Source: Lachnospiraceae bacterium (lineage in GTDB: Bacteria; Bacillota; Clostridia; Lachnospirales; Lachnospiraceae). From it: a stretch of DNA of 64,000 nt. The translations under genes were made by a program, and so were the position numbers. The notes beneath the pieces were generated by a model. That model made no database searches. It saw only the letters and a list, made by a program, of their open reading frames with translations, and had not been told where the DNA came from. This document shows positions 41,025 through 49,374 of the stretch, piece after piece; within the stretch, counting starts at the first letter, position 1, and the number at the start of each line of letters is the position of its first letter. The stretch is taken from the NCBI GenBank assembly GCA_024403235.1, contig JAKSSF010000003.1, forward strand, positions 1 to 64,000, given 5' to 3'.

Positions 41025-42218
41025 CTAGTTCGAATGTTTTTTCGGCTTTATGGTTGCTGCATAAGCACTGTTACACAAGCCCAAAACAGCAGAAATAATA
41101 AACAAGGTCTCAATTCCCAAAGTTTGCCATACCCATCCACCGAATAATGCAATCAATACGGTAATCAAATGATTTACCGATATACCGGTAGATATAGTTG
41201 CCTTTACTTCTTCCTGGGTATCCGAAATATCCTGCACATATACATTACTTGCCATAGATGCCAGGGAAATCACAGAGTCCAAAATATAATTGATACAGCA
41301 TACAATAAAAGCAATTTCTCTGGGGAAAATATGATGGGCAAAGCCGTAGAAAAAGCATACAATCACCAAAATCAGAGTGTCTGAAATCATTACGATTTTA
41401 TAGCCCAAGCGATCAATGATTTTTCCTACAACAGGTGCCAGGAAAAAACAACAAATAGCAGAAATGGCAAAGAGCATACTAATAATTGCCGCTCCTGCTC
41501 CATAAAACAGAATCAATACATAGGGACCGAAAGTAAAGAAAACTTGTTTTCTGGCGCCATAGAATATTTCCAGCATATAATACTTTGTATATTTTTTGCG
41601 GAAATAAAAACGACTTTTGGATTTATCCGTTTCACTTTCGCCCTGAATCTGAAAGGAAAAGAATGCTCCCACTGCCATAATCACAGTAGCAAGTAAAAAT
41701 ACAGGTTTATATAATTTCTCCGCCATAAGAAAGGCAAATAGCAAAATGATGACACCATAGCCTACCACAGTGCCTGCCTGATACAATGCATTTTGATAGC
41801 CTAGCGCCTGTCCTCCTTGATTTTCCTTGGCATACTCAAGAGAAAGAGTGTTTTTCATGCCTAACTGAATATGCTCTCCCAAAGAATAAATACAAATTGC
41901 CAAGGTAACCAACAATTTTGTGGGGCTAATGACAGAAAGCATTCCCATCCCGATTAACATAATCACTGCACCGATTTTATACAATCGCTGCGCAGAAAAC
42001 ATATATAGCGCTGCTAGAATAAAAATAAGCAAAAGTCCCGGTATTTCCCGGAAGAATTCTGCCAAGCCCCGGTCGAATTCTCCCATACCAACCACTTCTG
42101 CCATATAATTATCAATAACACCTTTATAAATTCCGTATCCCAAACCGGTAATCAACAAAGACATTAAAAATACTTTATAATAAGAGTTTTCTTGAAATAC
42201 TTGCTTTATTTTTCCCAT
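41025..42218 (-). CDS. Major facilitator superfamily transporter
   Basis: A 397-residue membrane protein with 12 predicted helices in two halves, joined by a polar loop near residue 195-205 (QGESETDKSKSRFYFRKKY). Motif-like segments include GKIIDRLGYKIVMIS in the second half. The substrate is unknown; the family is the general sugar/drug efflux type. It lies between sigH and the HAD phosphatase gene, in the same direction and closely spaced with the phosphatase. Confidence 0.85.
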   Translation of the reverse strand: MGKIKQVFQENSYYKVFLMSLLITGLGYGIYKGVIDNYMAEVVGMGEFDRGLAEFFREIPGLLLIFILAALYMFSAQRLYKIGAVIMLIGMGMLSVISPTKLLVTLAICIYSLGEHIQLGMKNTLSLEYAKENQGGQALGYQNALYQAGTVVGYGVIILLFAFLMAEKLYKPVFLLATVIMAVGAFFSFQIQGESETDKSKSRFYFRKKYTKYYMLEIFYGARKQVFFTFGPYVLILFYGAGAAIISMLFAISAICCFFLAPVVGKIIDRLGYKIVMISDTLILVIVCFFYGFAHHIFPREIAFIVCCINYILDSVISLASMASNVYVQDISDTQEEVKATISTGISVNHLITVLIALFGGWVWQTLGIETLFIISAVLGLCNSAYAATIKPKKHSN

Positions 42219-42249
42219 GATTTTTTATCTTCTTTCGTGATTTACAAAC

Positions 42250-42867
42250 TTATCCCAACAATTTTTTCAATTTCATTTTCACTCGACTCAAGCCATTATC
42301 CGTGGACTTTTCATCTCTCCCCAAAACCTTTGCGATTTGAGAATAGGTCATTCCGGTAATATATAAATCTAAAATCTGTTTTTCAAAAGAACTTAATTCC
42401 TGCTCAATTTTTTGTTGTAATAGTTCCAAATTTTCCTGATCTATAACAAGTTCTTCCGGATTTTTTTCGATTAAAGAAGGAATGGCTTCCAAAATATCTC
42501 GTGCTTTTTTTTCACTGTCTGCTTCGTTTTCCCCAGAGCCAGACAAAGACACATAGGTATTTAACGGTGCATGTTTTTTTCTTCTGGCAGCCTGCACCGC
42601 GGTATACATTTGTCTGGATACACAAAGATCTGCAAAAGAAGCAAAACTGGCATCTCTTCCAATATCATAATCCCGCATAGCTTTGAAAAGACCAATCATG
42701 CCCTCCTGAATCAAATCATCTCGGTCTCCGCCCAAAATGTACATGGAACCTGCTTTTTTTCGCACCATGTTTTTATATTTATTTAAAAGATACTCTTCCA
42801 CAGACTTTTCCCCGTCCTGAAATAACAGGATTAATTCTTCGTCTGTATGTTTTTCAAAATCAATCAT
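42250..42867 (-). CDS. sigH: RNA polymerase sigma factor SigH (Spo0H type)
   Basis: A 205-residue sigma-70 family factor of the SigH group, controlling transition-state and early sporulation genes. Region 2 contains DDLIQEGMIGLFKAMRDYD and the DNA-melting segment that follows (ASFASFADLCVSRQMYTAV); region 4 ends with the helix-turn-helix YSQIAKVLGRDEKSTDNGLS. Its ATG overlaps the end of the SGNH gene by eight bases. In Bacillus the corresponding order is cysS-mrnC-rlmB-yacP-sigH; here the SGNH gene replaces yacP. It suggests a spore-forming or transition-regulating background. Confidence 0.93.
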   Translation of the reverse strand: MIDFEKHTDEELILLFQDGEKSVEEYLLNKYKNMVRKKAGSMYILGGDRDDLIQEGMIGLFKAMRDYDIGRDASFASFADLCVSRQMYTAVQAARRKKHAPLNTYVSLSGSGENEADSEKKARDILEAIPSLIEKNPEELVIDQENLELLQQKIEQELSSFEKQILDLYITGMTYSQIAKVLGRDEKSTDNGLSRVKMKLKKLLG

Positions 42868-44260
42868 TTTCTGTTTCCACTATTTCTCTTGGATGATTTA
42901 CTAACCATGCCCCAATATGTCTGGCCAGGATCTCATAACCTTCCTCATTGGGATGTACTCCATCCGGTACAAAGGCAGATAATACCTGGGCATCATGGCT
43001 ATCTAAAAGATTACTATTGTACAAATCCAATACAGGGATATCATATTGCTCTGCCAATTCCCAGATGGCATTTACATAGGCTCCTTGATCCAATAGATGA
43101 ATATTTCGTTCCTGTAAATAATCATGGAGCACATTGGGTAAAGGCGTCAAAAAAACAATTTGACTATAAGGATACTGCTCTTTTAACCCTCTCATCAATT
43201 CGTCCAAATCGCCGCAGAAGGTTCCCGGCTTCTTTTCCACTAAATTTCCAAAGTGATCTTCATCAAAAGCAAAGCCATCGTTCACTCCGCCCAATACCAA
43301 GATAATATCTGTATCCTCCGGAATTTGGGTGTATCTGTCTACAAATGCGTGATCCCAACCACGACTGATAGAAGAACCGCCGATACCCAAATTATAGACT
43401 ACTTCTGCGTCTAAAATATGTTGTAAATTAGATGGATAAGAATAGGTAAAAGGATCTTCCAGATTACTGCCTTCCGTAATACTATCTCCCAAGCAAGCAA
43501 TCTTCGTAGTGGTAAAATCATATTCTGCAGTATCTAATATATGTTGATTGGAACTGTTTAAAAGCTTTGTTTCTTCCATAGAACTATGAAAAATTCGTTT
43601 GTTCTCCAGAGAGCTTTGGATACGATTTTCAGTCTCTTTATTCCAATCCCATAAAGAATTACCCGAAATCGAGTTCTCTGATAAGGAATTCCCTGACAAA
43701 GAATTACCAGACAAGGAATTGCCTGATAGGGAGTTTTCTGATAGAGAATTTCCTGACAGCGTGTTCCCGGATAGCGTGTCCCCGGATAGAGAATTTCCCG
43801 ATAAAGAATTCCCTGATAGAGAATTCTCGGACAAAGAGTTCTCTTCTGTGGCGCTTTCTTCTCGTATGGCCTCTTGTTCCTCTAACTCTATACTGCTTAG
43901 AGTTCGATTATTTTCTGTTTCCCGTCTGATAATCATCATGGTATCATTCTCCGGTATCTCACCATTGTACCAGTGCTCCGCCATTGCCTCTTTCATCTGC
44001 TCTCTGGTATCCTCCAGTGTGGATATGGTTTGCTGTCCCATGGCTTCATAGGCAGCCAACAGATTTTCCTGGGCACTCTCTTCATAGGCTGTAGTTACTA
44101 TTTTTTCTATGGGTTGTGTGGTGTGATATACCGGTCGGTGGGTCCTTTCCCAATACTGCCAAAACACAACACTTCCTATGGTTATAAATACACAAAGGAG
44201 AACTCCAATTACTAGAATTCTCCCAGTTCTTTTGTGAGCTCTTTTTTTCTTTTTACTCAA
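42860..44260 (-). CDS. SGNH/GDSL hydrolase with N-terminal membrane helix and pentapeptide (NSLSG) repeats
   Basis: A 466-residue protein. One transmembrane segment (about residues 13-33) anchors it. Residues about 140-210 are a run of roughly 13 five-residue units, mostly NSLSG or NSLSE. The C-terminal 220 residues form an SGNH hydrolase: block I ACLGDSITEGSN, block III GVNDGF, and block V DGVHPNEEGYEIL (Asp-His). It is probably an exported esterase acting on cell-envelope sugars; substrate unknown. TTG start seven bases after GGAGG. It occupies the slot between rlmB and sigH where yacP/rae1 stands in other Firmicutes. Confidence 0.88.
   Translation of the reverse strand: MSKKKKRAHKRTGRILVIGVLLCVFITIGSVVFWQYWERTHRPVYHTTQPIEKIVTTAYEESAQENLLAAYEAMGQQTISTLEDTREQMKEAMAEHWYNGEIPENDTMMIIRRETENNRTLSSIELEEQEAIREESATEENSLSENSLSGNSLSGNSLSGDTLSGNTLSGNSLSENSLSGNSLSGNSLSGNSLSENSISGNSLWDWNKETENRIQSSLENKRIFHSSMEETKLLNSSNQHILDTAEYDFTTTKIACLGDSITEGSNLEDPFTYSYPSNLQHILDAEVVYNLGIGGSSISRGWDHAFVDRYTQIPEDTDIILVLGGVNDGFAFDEDHFGNLVEKKPGTFCGDLDELMRGLKEQYPYSQIVFLTPLPNVLHDYLQERNIHLLDQGAYVNAIWELAEQYDIPVLDLYNSNLLDSHDAQVLSAFVPDGVHPNEEGYEILARHIGAWLVNHPREIVETEND
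43655..43845 (-). repeat. Coding tandem repeat, about 13 units of 15 bp
   Basis: The DNA behind the NSLSG/NSLSE pentapeptides. Units differ mainly at third positions (aaa/aag/agg, tcc/tct), so it is old or under protein-level selection. Variation in unit number between strains would be expected. Confidence 0.85.
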
Positions 44261-44290
44261 CCTTATGCCTCCTAAGGCGAATTATGGCTA

Positions 44291-45031
44291 TTACGCCATT
44301 CTCTGTCTTACAATTTCAAACGCCAACACACCTGCTGCCACAGATGCATTCAGAGAATCAATATCCCCTTTCATAGGGATAGCCGCGGTAAAATCGCATT
44401 TTTCTTTTACAAGTCGACTTACACCTTCTCCCTCATTTCCAATCACCAAACCAATGGGACCGGTTAAATTTACACGGTACATAACCTCTCCGTTCATATC
44501 CCCACAGACAAACCAAAGACCTTCTTTTTTCAGATCCTCTATGGTTTTGCCGATATTGGTTACCTTGGCAACGGGGGTATAATTTAACGCTCCGGCAGAG
44601 GTTTTCGCTACGGTTGCCGTAAGTCCGGCAGCCCGGTTTTTGGGAATAATGACACCATGGGCTCCTGCCAAATTGGCAGTACGAATAATGGCTCCCAGAT
44701 TATGGGGATCCTCAATATTATCCAACAGAAAAATAAAAGGTGCTTCCCCTTTTTGTCTGGCATTTTCCAAAATATCTTCTACCTGGGCATACTCATAGGC
44801 TGCCGCCTGGGCGATAACTCCTTGATGTTTCCCTGTTTCAGACAACTGGTCTAAGCGTTCCTTGGTGACAAACTTCACCAAAGTATCCTGCTTTTTTGCC
44901 TCTCTTTTGATGGTCATAATGGGCCCATCCTGACAACCATCCAATATGAATAATTTATCAATGGTCTTTCCGGAACGAAAGGCTTCAATTACCGCATTTC
45001 TTCCTTCAATGGTAAATTCCTGATATCTCAT
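44291..45031 (-). CDS. rlmB: 23S rRNA (guanosine-2'-O-)-methyltransferase RlmB
   Basis: A 246-residue SpoU/TrmH-family methyltransferase that modifies G2251 in the peptidyl-transferase P loop. The N-terminal RNA-binding part is present, and the knotted SAM domain shows NIEDPHNLGAIIRTANLAGA, VIGNEGEGVSRLV and IPMKGDIDSLNASVAAGV. Its ATG overlaps the mrnC stop by four bases (ATGA), so translation is coupled. Part of the conserved cysS-mrnC-rlmB cluster. Confidence 0.95.
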   Translation of the reverse strand: MRYQEFTIEGRNAVIEAFRSGKTIDKLFILDGCQDGPIMTIKREAKKQDTLVKFVTKERLDQLSETGKHQGVIAQAAAYEYAQVEDILENARQKGEAPFIFLLDNIEDPHNLGAIIRTANLAGAHGVIIPKNRAAGLTATVAKTSAGALNYTPVAKVTNIGKTIEDLKKEGLWFVCGDMNGEVMYRVNLTGPIGLVIGNEGEGVSRLVKEKCDFTAAIPMKGDIDSLNASVAAGVLAFEIVRQRMA

Positions 45032-45468
45032 AATTCTTTTCCTATTAATGTTAATCCTTTGTGCACCAATTCAACCATTCTGGCATTTTCTCCCCGCAAG
45101 TATAAAAATCCCATCAAGGCCTCCAAACCGGTAGCCTTTCTATAATCTGCTACAGAGGCATTCTTGGGACAACGGGAATTTTTGGTATTCCGCCCTCGCC
45201 GATATACAGAAGTCTCTTCCTCTGTTAACAACGGTAATAGTGCCTCTATCAGCTTGGCCTGACTTTCTGCTTTTACAATAGCAGTGGCCTTTTTGTGCAG
45301 TATCTCCGGCTGCACCTGATAATGCTCCACTAGTACTGTCCGACAAATCAGTTCAAAGGCACAGTCACCGATGTAGGCAAGTGCCAAAGGCGGAAAGGTA
45401 CGCAAGTCCTTTTCCTCTAAAGAAAACTCCTGTTGGATTTTCCCCAACAATCCTATGCTCTCTTCCAC
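45028..45468 (-). CDS. mrnC: Mini-ribonuclease III
   Basis: A 146-residue RNase III-like nuclease without a double-stranded RNA-binding domain; it matures 23S rRNA ends. The catalytic region PPLALAYIGDCAFELICRTV near residue 28 holds the acidic residues, and the second set is near EALMGFLYL. It begins at GTG inside the last codons of cysS (16-base overlap), with AAGGAG also inside cysS. The rlmB start overlaps its stop. Confidence 0.93.
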   Translation of the reverse strand: MEESIGLLGKIQQEFSLEEKDLRTFPPLALAYIGDCAFELICRTVLVEHYQVQPEILHKKATAIVKAESQAKLIEALLPLLTEEETSVYRRGRNTKNSRCPKNASVADYRKATGLEALMGFLYLRGENARMVELVHKGLTLIGKEL

Positions 45469-46862
45469 TTTACTCCTTCTCTGGTGTCTTCCAGAATAAT
45501 TCCTTTTTCCAATAATTCATTTCGAATTTCGTCTGCTCTGGCAAAGTTTTTCTCTTTTCTGGCTGCCTGTCTCTGTGCAATCAAATCCTCGATTTCTGCA
45601 TCCAGCATTTCTGTTTTGGTTTCTAATATCAAACCGCAAATCTCTGCCATTTCCAATAACAGGTCACATACCACTTTTGCAAATGCTTTGGTGCTTCCTT
45701 CTCCTACTGCAGTATTGGCAAATTTTACCAACTCAAACATAACAGAAATGGCATCTGCGGTATTAAAGTCGTCATCCATTGCCTGATCAAAGCGATCCAT
45801 AAACTGCTTTGCTTCTTCTACTTTTTCTGCTTCCGCAGCAGTCAAGTCAGATTCTGCACCATTTTCCATAGCGTAGTTTAAGCTGGAAACGCAGGTTTTC
45901 ATACGATCCAAACCATTTTTTGCTGCTTCCATCAAATCTGCACTAAAGTTCAAAGGACTTCTGTAATGAGCAGAAAGCATAAAGAAACGAAGTACCTGTA
46001 AATCATATTTCTCACTAATATCTCTAACTGTAAAGAAATTGCCTGCAGACTTACTCATTTTTTTATTGTCAATATTTAAGAACGCATTGTGCATCCAATA
46101 TTTTGCAAATTCTGTACCATTGGCTGCCTCAGATTGAGCGATTTCATTCTCGTGATGCGGGAATACCAAATCCTCTCCACCGGCATGAATGTCAATCTTC
46201 TCACCCAAATATTTTTTGCTCATAACGGAACATTCGATATGCCACCCCGGTCTACCATTACACCATGGGCTCTCCCAATAAGGTTCTCCGTCTTTTTTCG
46301 GTTTCCACAAAACGAAATCCAAGGGATCTTCCTTCTGATCTTCCCCGGAAACTAACAGGGAACGATTGCCTCCCTGTAAATCATCTAAATTTTTATGAGA
46401 CAATTTTCCATATTCCTTAAAGCTTCTGGTTCTGAAATATACAGTTCCATCTGCTGCCACATAAGCATGGCCTTTTTCAATCAAGTCTCCAATCATATCT
46501 AACATCCCGCAGATTTCTTCTGTAGCCAAAGGATGAGTGGTGGCAGGCTTTACATTCATGGCTGCCATATCCTTTTTACATTCTGCAATATATCTTTGAG
46601 AAATGACACTAGCGTCAACACCCTCTTCAATGGCTTTTTTGATGATTTTGTCATCCACATCTGTAAAGTTAGATACAAAATTTACTTCATAACCTTTATG
46701 CTCCATATATCTTCTGACAGTATCAAATACAATCATAGGACGAGCATTACCGATGTGAATTAAATTGTATACGGTAGGTCCGCATACATACATTTTTACT
46801 TTGCCTTCCTCTAAAGGAACAAATTCTTGTTTGGTTCTGGTTAACGTATTAAAGATTTTCAT
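45453..46862 (-). CDS. cysS: Cysteinyl-tRNA synthetase
   Basis: A 469-residue class I synthetase. The start is the ATG (MKIFNTLTRT) after AAGGAGAG; the longer frame adds 30 residues with no family match. The ATP site is HIGNARP (HIGH-like) and KMSKSAGN. The zinc-binding cysteine is in MYVCGPTVYN, with the second region around WHIECSVMS and HHENE. It follows ispF by 70 bases and starts the cysS-mrnC-rlmB overlapping unit. Confidence 0.96.
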   Translation of the reverse strand: MKIFNTLTRTKQEFVPLEEGKVKMYVCGPTVYNLIHIGNARPMIVFDTVRRYMEHKGYEVNFVSNFTDVDDKIIKKAIEEGVDASVISQRYIAECKKDMAAMNVKPATTHPLATEEICGMLDMIGDLIEKGHAYVAADGTVYFRTRSFKEYGKLSHKNLDDLQGGNRSLLVSGEDQKEDPLDFVLWKPKKDGEPYWESPWCNGRPGWHIECSVMSKKYLGEKIDIHAGGEDLVFPHHENEIAQSEAANGTEFAKYWMHNAFLNIDNKKMSKSAGNFFTVRDISEKYDLQVLRFFMLSAHYRSPLNFSADLMEAAKNGLDRMKTCVSSLNYAMENGAESDLTAAEAEKVEEAKQFMDRFDQAMDDDFNTADAISVMFELVKFANTAVGEGSTKAFAKVVCDLLLEMAEICGLILETKTEMLDAEIEDLIAQRQAARKEKNFARADEIRNELLEKGIILEDTREGVKWKRA

Positions 46863-46932
46863 CGATTCTCTCCTTGTTTTACTACCATTTCTATTTCCCG
46901 CATTATTCCAATGCTTTTTGTCCGTTTGATTT

Positions 46933-47472
46933 CTATGCTTTACTACATCCACTACAACCGCTACATGGACTTTCGTTCACCGCTTCATTGTAGTAATTAC
47001 TGGGACTGGTTAACAAGCAAATCGCCTGGGCACTAATCCCCTCTCCCGTTCCGGTAAAGCCTAAGCCTTCCTCCGTGGTGGCCTTAATATTTACCTGGTC
47101 TACTGCTATGCCCAAGGTATCTGCAATATTCTGCCGCATCTGCTCAATATGGGGTCTCATTTTCGGTGCCTGAGCGATAATCGTGGCATCAATATTTTCC
47201 ACAAAATAACACTTCTCTTCCAGAAGCTCTCCTACATACTCCAACAGTTTTCTGCTGTCTGCTCCCTTGTAGGTTGGATCCGTATCGGGAAAATGCTTTC
47301 CAATATCGCCTAAGGCTGCTGCTCCTAGCAGTGCATCCATAATGGCATGTAACAACACATCTGCATCCGAATGTCCTAAAAGACCTTTTTCATATGGAAT
47401 TTCCACACCACCCAAAATCAACTTGCGATTTTCCACCAGGCGATGCACATCATACCCCATGCCAACTCGCAT
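46933..47472 (-). CDS. ispF: 2-C-methyl-D-erythritol 2,4-cyclodiphosphate synthase with Cys-rich tail
   Basis: The fifth step of the non-mevalonate isoprenoid pathway. Metal site residues are in GMGYDVHRL (Asp-His) and the [16 protein letters not shown] segment; the C-terminal domain has [13 protein letters not shown]. The first 157 or so residues cover the normal enzyme; the last 20 add [21 protein letters not shown], cut here as [12 protein letters not shown], an extension not needed for catalysis. Start after GGAGG. Position before cysS is common in Firmicutes. Confidence 0.95.
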   Translation of the reverse strand: MRVGMGYDVHRLVENRKLILGGVEIPYEKGLLGHSDADVLLHAIMDALLGAAALGDIGKHFPDTDPTYKGADSRKLLEYVGELLEEKCYFVENIDATIIAQAPKMRPHIEQMRQNIADTLGIAVDQVNIKATTEEGLGFTGTGEGISAQAICLLTSPSNYYNEAVNESPCSGCSGCSKA

Positions 47473-47497
47473 AGAACGCCTCCATTTTCTTTTTTAT

Positions 47498-48535
47498 TTA
47501 ACAACACACTTTTAATATCTGTTCCAATGTAGCCAAGTCCTCATCTGTGGTAGACCAGCTACTGCAAAAACGAATCACGGTATGGGTTTCGTCCTTTTTC
47601 TCCCAGAAGGAAACTGCCACCTTTTCCTGTAATTTCTTTAGTTTCTCATCCTCAATTACGACAAACTGCTGATTGGTAGGAGACTCAAAGAAAAACTCAA
47701 AACCTGCATTTTTCAAAATGGATACCAGTTTTTTCTTCTGTTCCATGGCATGCTTTCCACATTGCAAATACAGATCATCCGTAAATAAAGTATCAAACTG
47801 TATGCCCAAAAGTCTGCCCTTTGCAATCAATGCACCTCTTTGTTTTGCCAAGGGAATGAAGTGTTTCGGCATATTGTTTTTAGTGAATACAATGGCTTCT
47901 CCACAAAGCGCACCCACCTTTGTTCCACCAATATAAAATACATCCGTTAACTTTGCCAACTCTGGCAATGTAACATCATTTTCTTCACTCATCAAGGCAT
48001 AGCCTAGTCTTGCTCCATCCACATATAGGATCATTTCATAGGCTTTGCAAACTGCTGCAATCTGTTCCAACTCCTGTTTGGAATACAAACTACCATACTC
48101 TGTAGGCTGTGAAATATACACCATCCCAGGGAACACCATATGCTCATGGTTCCCATCCTCATAGAAGTTTTTCACAAAAGCCTGTAGTTCTTCTGCTTTC
48201 ATCTTCCCCTGATGGGACGGAATAGTCAGAACTTTATGTCCACTATGTTCAATGGCACCTGCCTCATGGGCTGCCACATGACCGGTATCTGCTGCCACAA
48301 CGCCTTCGTAATCCTTTAGCATAGTGGAAACCACCAATTGGTTTGTCTGGGTTCCACCCACTGCAAAATACACTTCTGCTTCCGGACAAGCACATGCTTT
48401 TCGGATTTTTTCTATGGCAGAAGCGCAATACACATCCGTACCGTATCCGGAAGTATGCTCGAAATTAATTTCACTTAGTCTTTTAAAAATCTCCGGATGG
48501 GCACCGGTTGTATAATCACTTTCAAAGGAAATCAT
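47498..48535 (-). CDS. ltaE: Low-specificity L-threonine aldolase
   Basis: A 345-residue PLP enzyme that splits L-threonine or L-allo-threonine into glycine and acetaldehyde. It has the fold-type I pattern with VGGTQTNQLVV near the cofactor phosphate site, the aspartate in LYVDGARLGYAL near residue 175, and the Schiff-base lysine in YIGGTKVGALCGEA near 205. It starts within the last codons of the EAL gene (ATGA overlap), so it is coupled to that gene. Confidence 0.92.
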   Translation of the reverse strand: MISFESDYTTGAHPEIFKRLSEINFEHTSGYGTDVYCASAIEKIRKACACPEAEVYFAVGGTQTNQLVVSTMLKDYEGVVAADTGHVAAHEAGAIEHSGHKVLTIPSHQGKMKAEELQAFVKNFYEDGNHEHMVFPGMVYISQPTEYGSLYSKQELEQIAAVCKAYEMILYVDGARLGYALMSEENDVTLPELAKLTDVFYIGGTKVGALCGEAIVFTKNNMPKHFIPLAKQRGALIAKGRLLGIQFDTLFTDDLYLQCGKHAMEQKKKLVSILKNAGFEFFFESPTNQQFVVIEDEKLKKLQEKVAVSFWEKKDETHTVIRFCSSWSTTDEDLATLEQILKVCC

Positions 48536-49350
48536 GTTTCGTCCTCCTCACTCCATTTGTGTGGTTTAGAGAAGAAGTATCCTTGAGAATGACCAACCCC
48601 TATCTCTTCCATAATTTTCTGAATTTGTTCATTTTCAATAAACTCACAAATCAACTCCTGACCAGCCTTTTTACACCAACCATTGATAAATTCAATAAAA
48701 TCTCTACATTGCACATCTTCTACCACAGTCTTTACAATGGCCCCGTCCACCTTAATAAAGTCCGCATTGATGTTCAAAATATTTTTAATATTGGAAAAAC
48801 CGCTGCCAAAATCATCAATAGCAATCATACCACCACATTCGTGAATACGGTCTGCAAATTCTTTCATATACTGATAATCTGTGACTTCTTCACTTTCCAC
48901 GATTTCAAAAACGAAATTCTCCGGATGGCTGCATTCTCTTAGTTTTCCAAAAATAAATTGAATCAGATTTCGATTATAAATATCCTGTACACTTAAGTTA
49001 ATGGTAATGCGTGCATCCTTATTCTCAAACTGTTCCATTACCATCTTTACCATCAGCTCTGATAAACTATCATAAAGTTCATATTCTTTTGCAACCGGCA
49101 AGAAACTATTGGGGTAATAAATATTTCCATCCTCGTCGAAAATACGCATCAAGGATTCAAACATTCTTTTTGAACCGCCTTGATTATTATGGATTTCCTG
49201 GAAAAAGGGAAGAATTCTTCTGTGCCATAAAGCTTCCTTGATAATCCAAACCATTTGAATATCTTCTTTTGTCTTCTTGATTTCTGTATTTACTTCATCA
49301 TTGCAGGCATACGGCAATTTTCTACTTTTGGCATAACGCAGAATATCCAT
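48532..49350 (-). CDS. EAL-domain segment, the C-terminal part of an interrupted FIST-GGDEF-EAL protein
   Basis: A 272-residue frame. The first 40 residues (MDILRYAKSRKLPYACNDE) match the final helix of a GGDEF domain rather than a normal protein start. The EAL domain follows: FESLMR (signature ESL for EAL), INLSVQ, FEIVESE, IDDFGSGFSN, IKVDG, and GVGHSQGYFFSKP. Metal-binding Glu, Asn, Glu, Asp and catalytic Lys positions appear kept, so c-di-GMP hydrolysis is possible. There is no ribosome site before the ATG, and the frame runs without a break, apart from one TAA, from the upstream gene. Confidence 0.8.
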   Translation of the reverse strand: MDILRYAKSRKLPYACNDEVNTEIKKTKEDIQMVWIIKEALWHRRILPFFQEIHNNQGGSKRMFESLMRIFDEDGNIYYPNSFLPVAKEYELYDSLSELMVKMVMEQFENKDARITINLSVQDIYNRNLIQFIFGKLRECSHPENFVFEIVESEEVTDYQYMKEFADRIHECGGMIAIDDFGSGFSNIKNILNINADFIKVDGAIVKTVVEDVQCRDFIEFINGWCKKAGQELICEFIENEQIQKIMEEIGVGHSQGYFFSKPHKWSEEDET

Positions 49351-49374
49351 AAGTCTTGGTATGGTGGATCCTGC

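Noticed and set aside
43655..43845. Regular 15-bp repeats that could suggest a CRISPR-like array
   Set aside because: There are no spacers, the units are contiguous, keep one reading frame and encode pentapeptides.
43599..44051. A 150-residue plus-strand open frame rich in DKEFPDREF repeats
   Set aside because: It is the reverse strand of the NSLSG pentapeptide repeat in the SGNH hydrolase gene; the repeat keeps the other strand open. It has no ribosome site.
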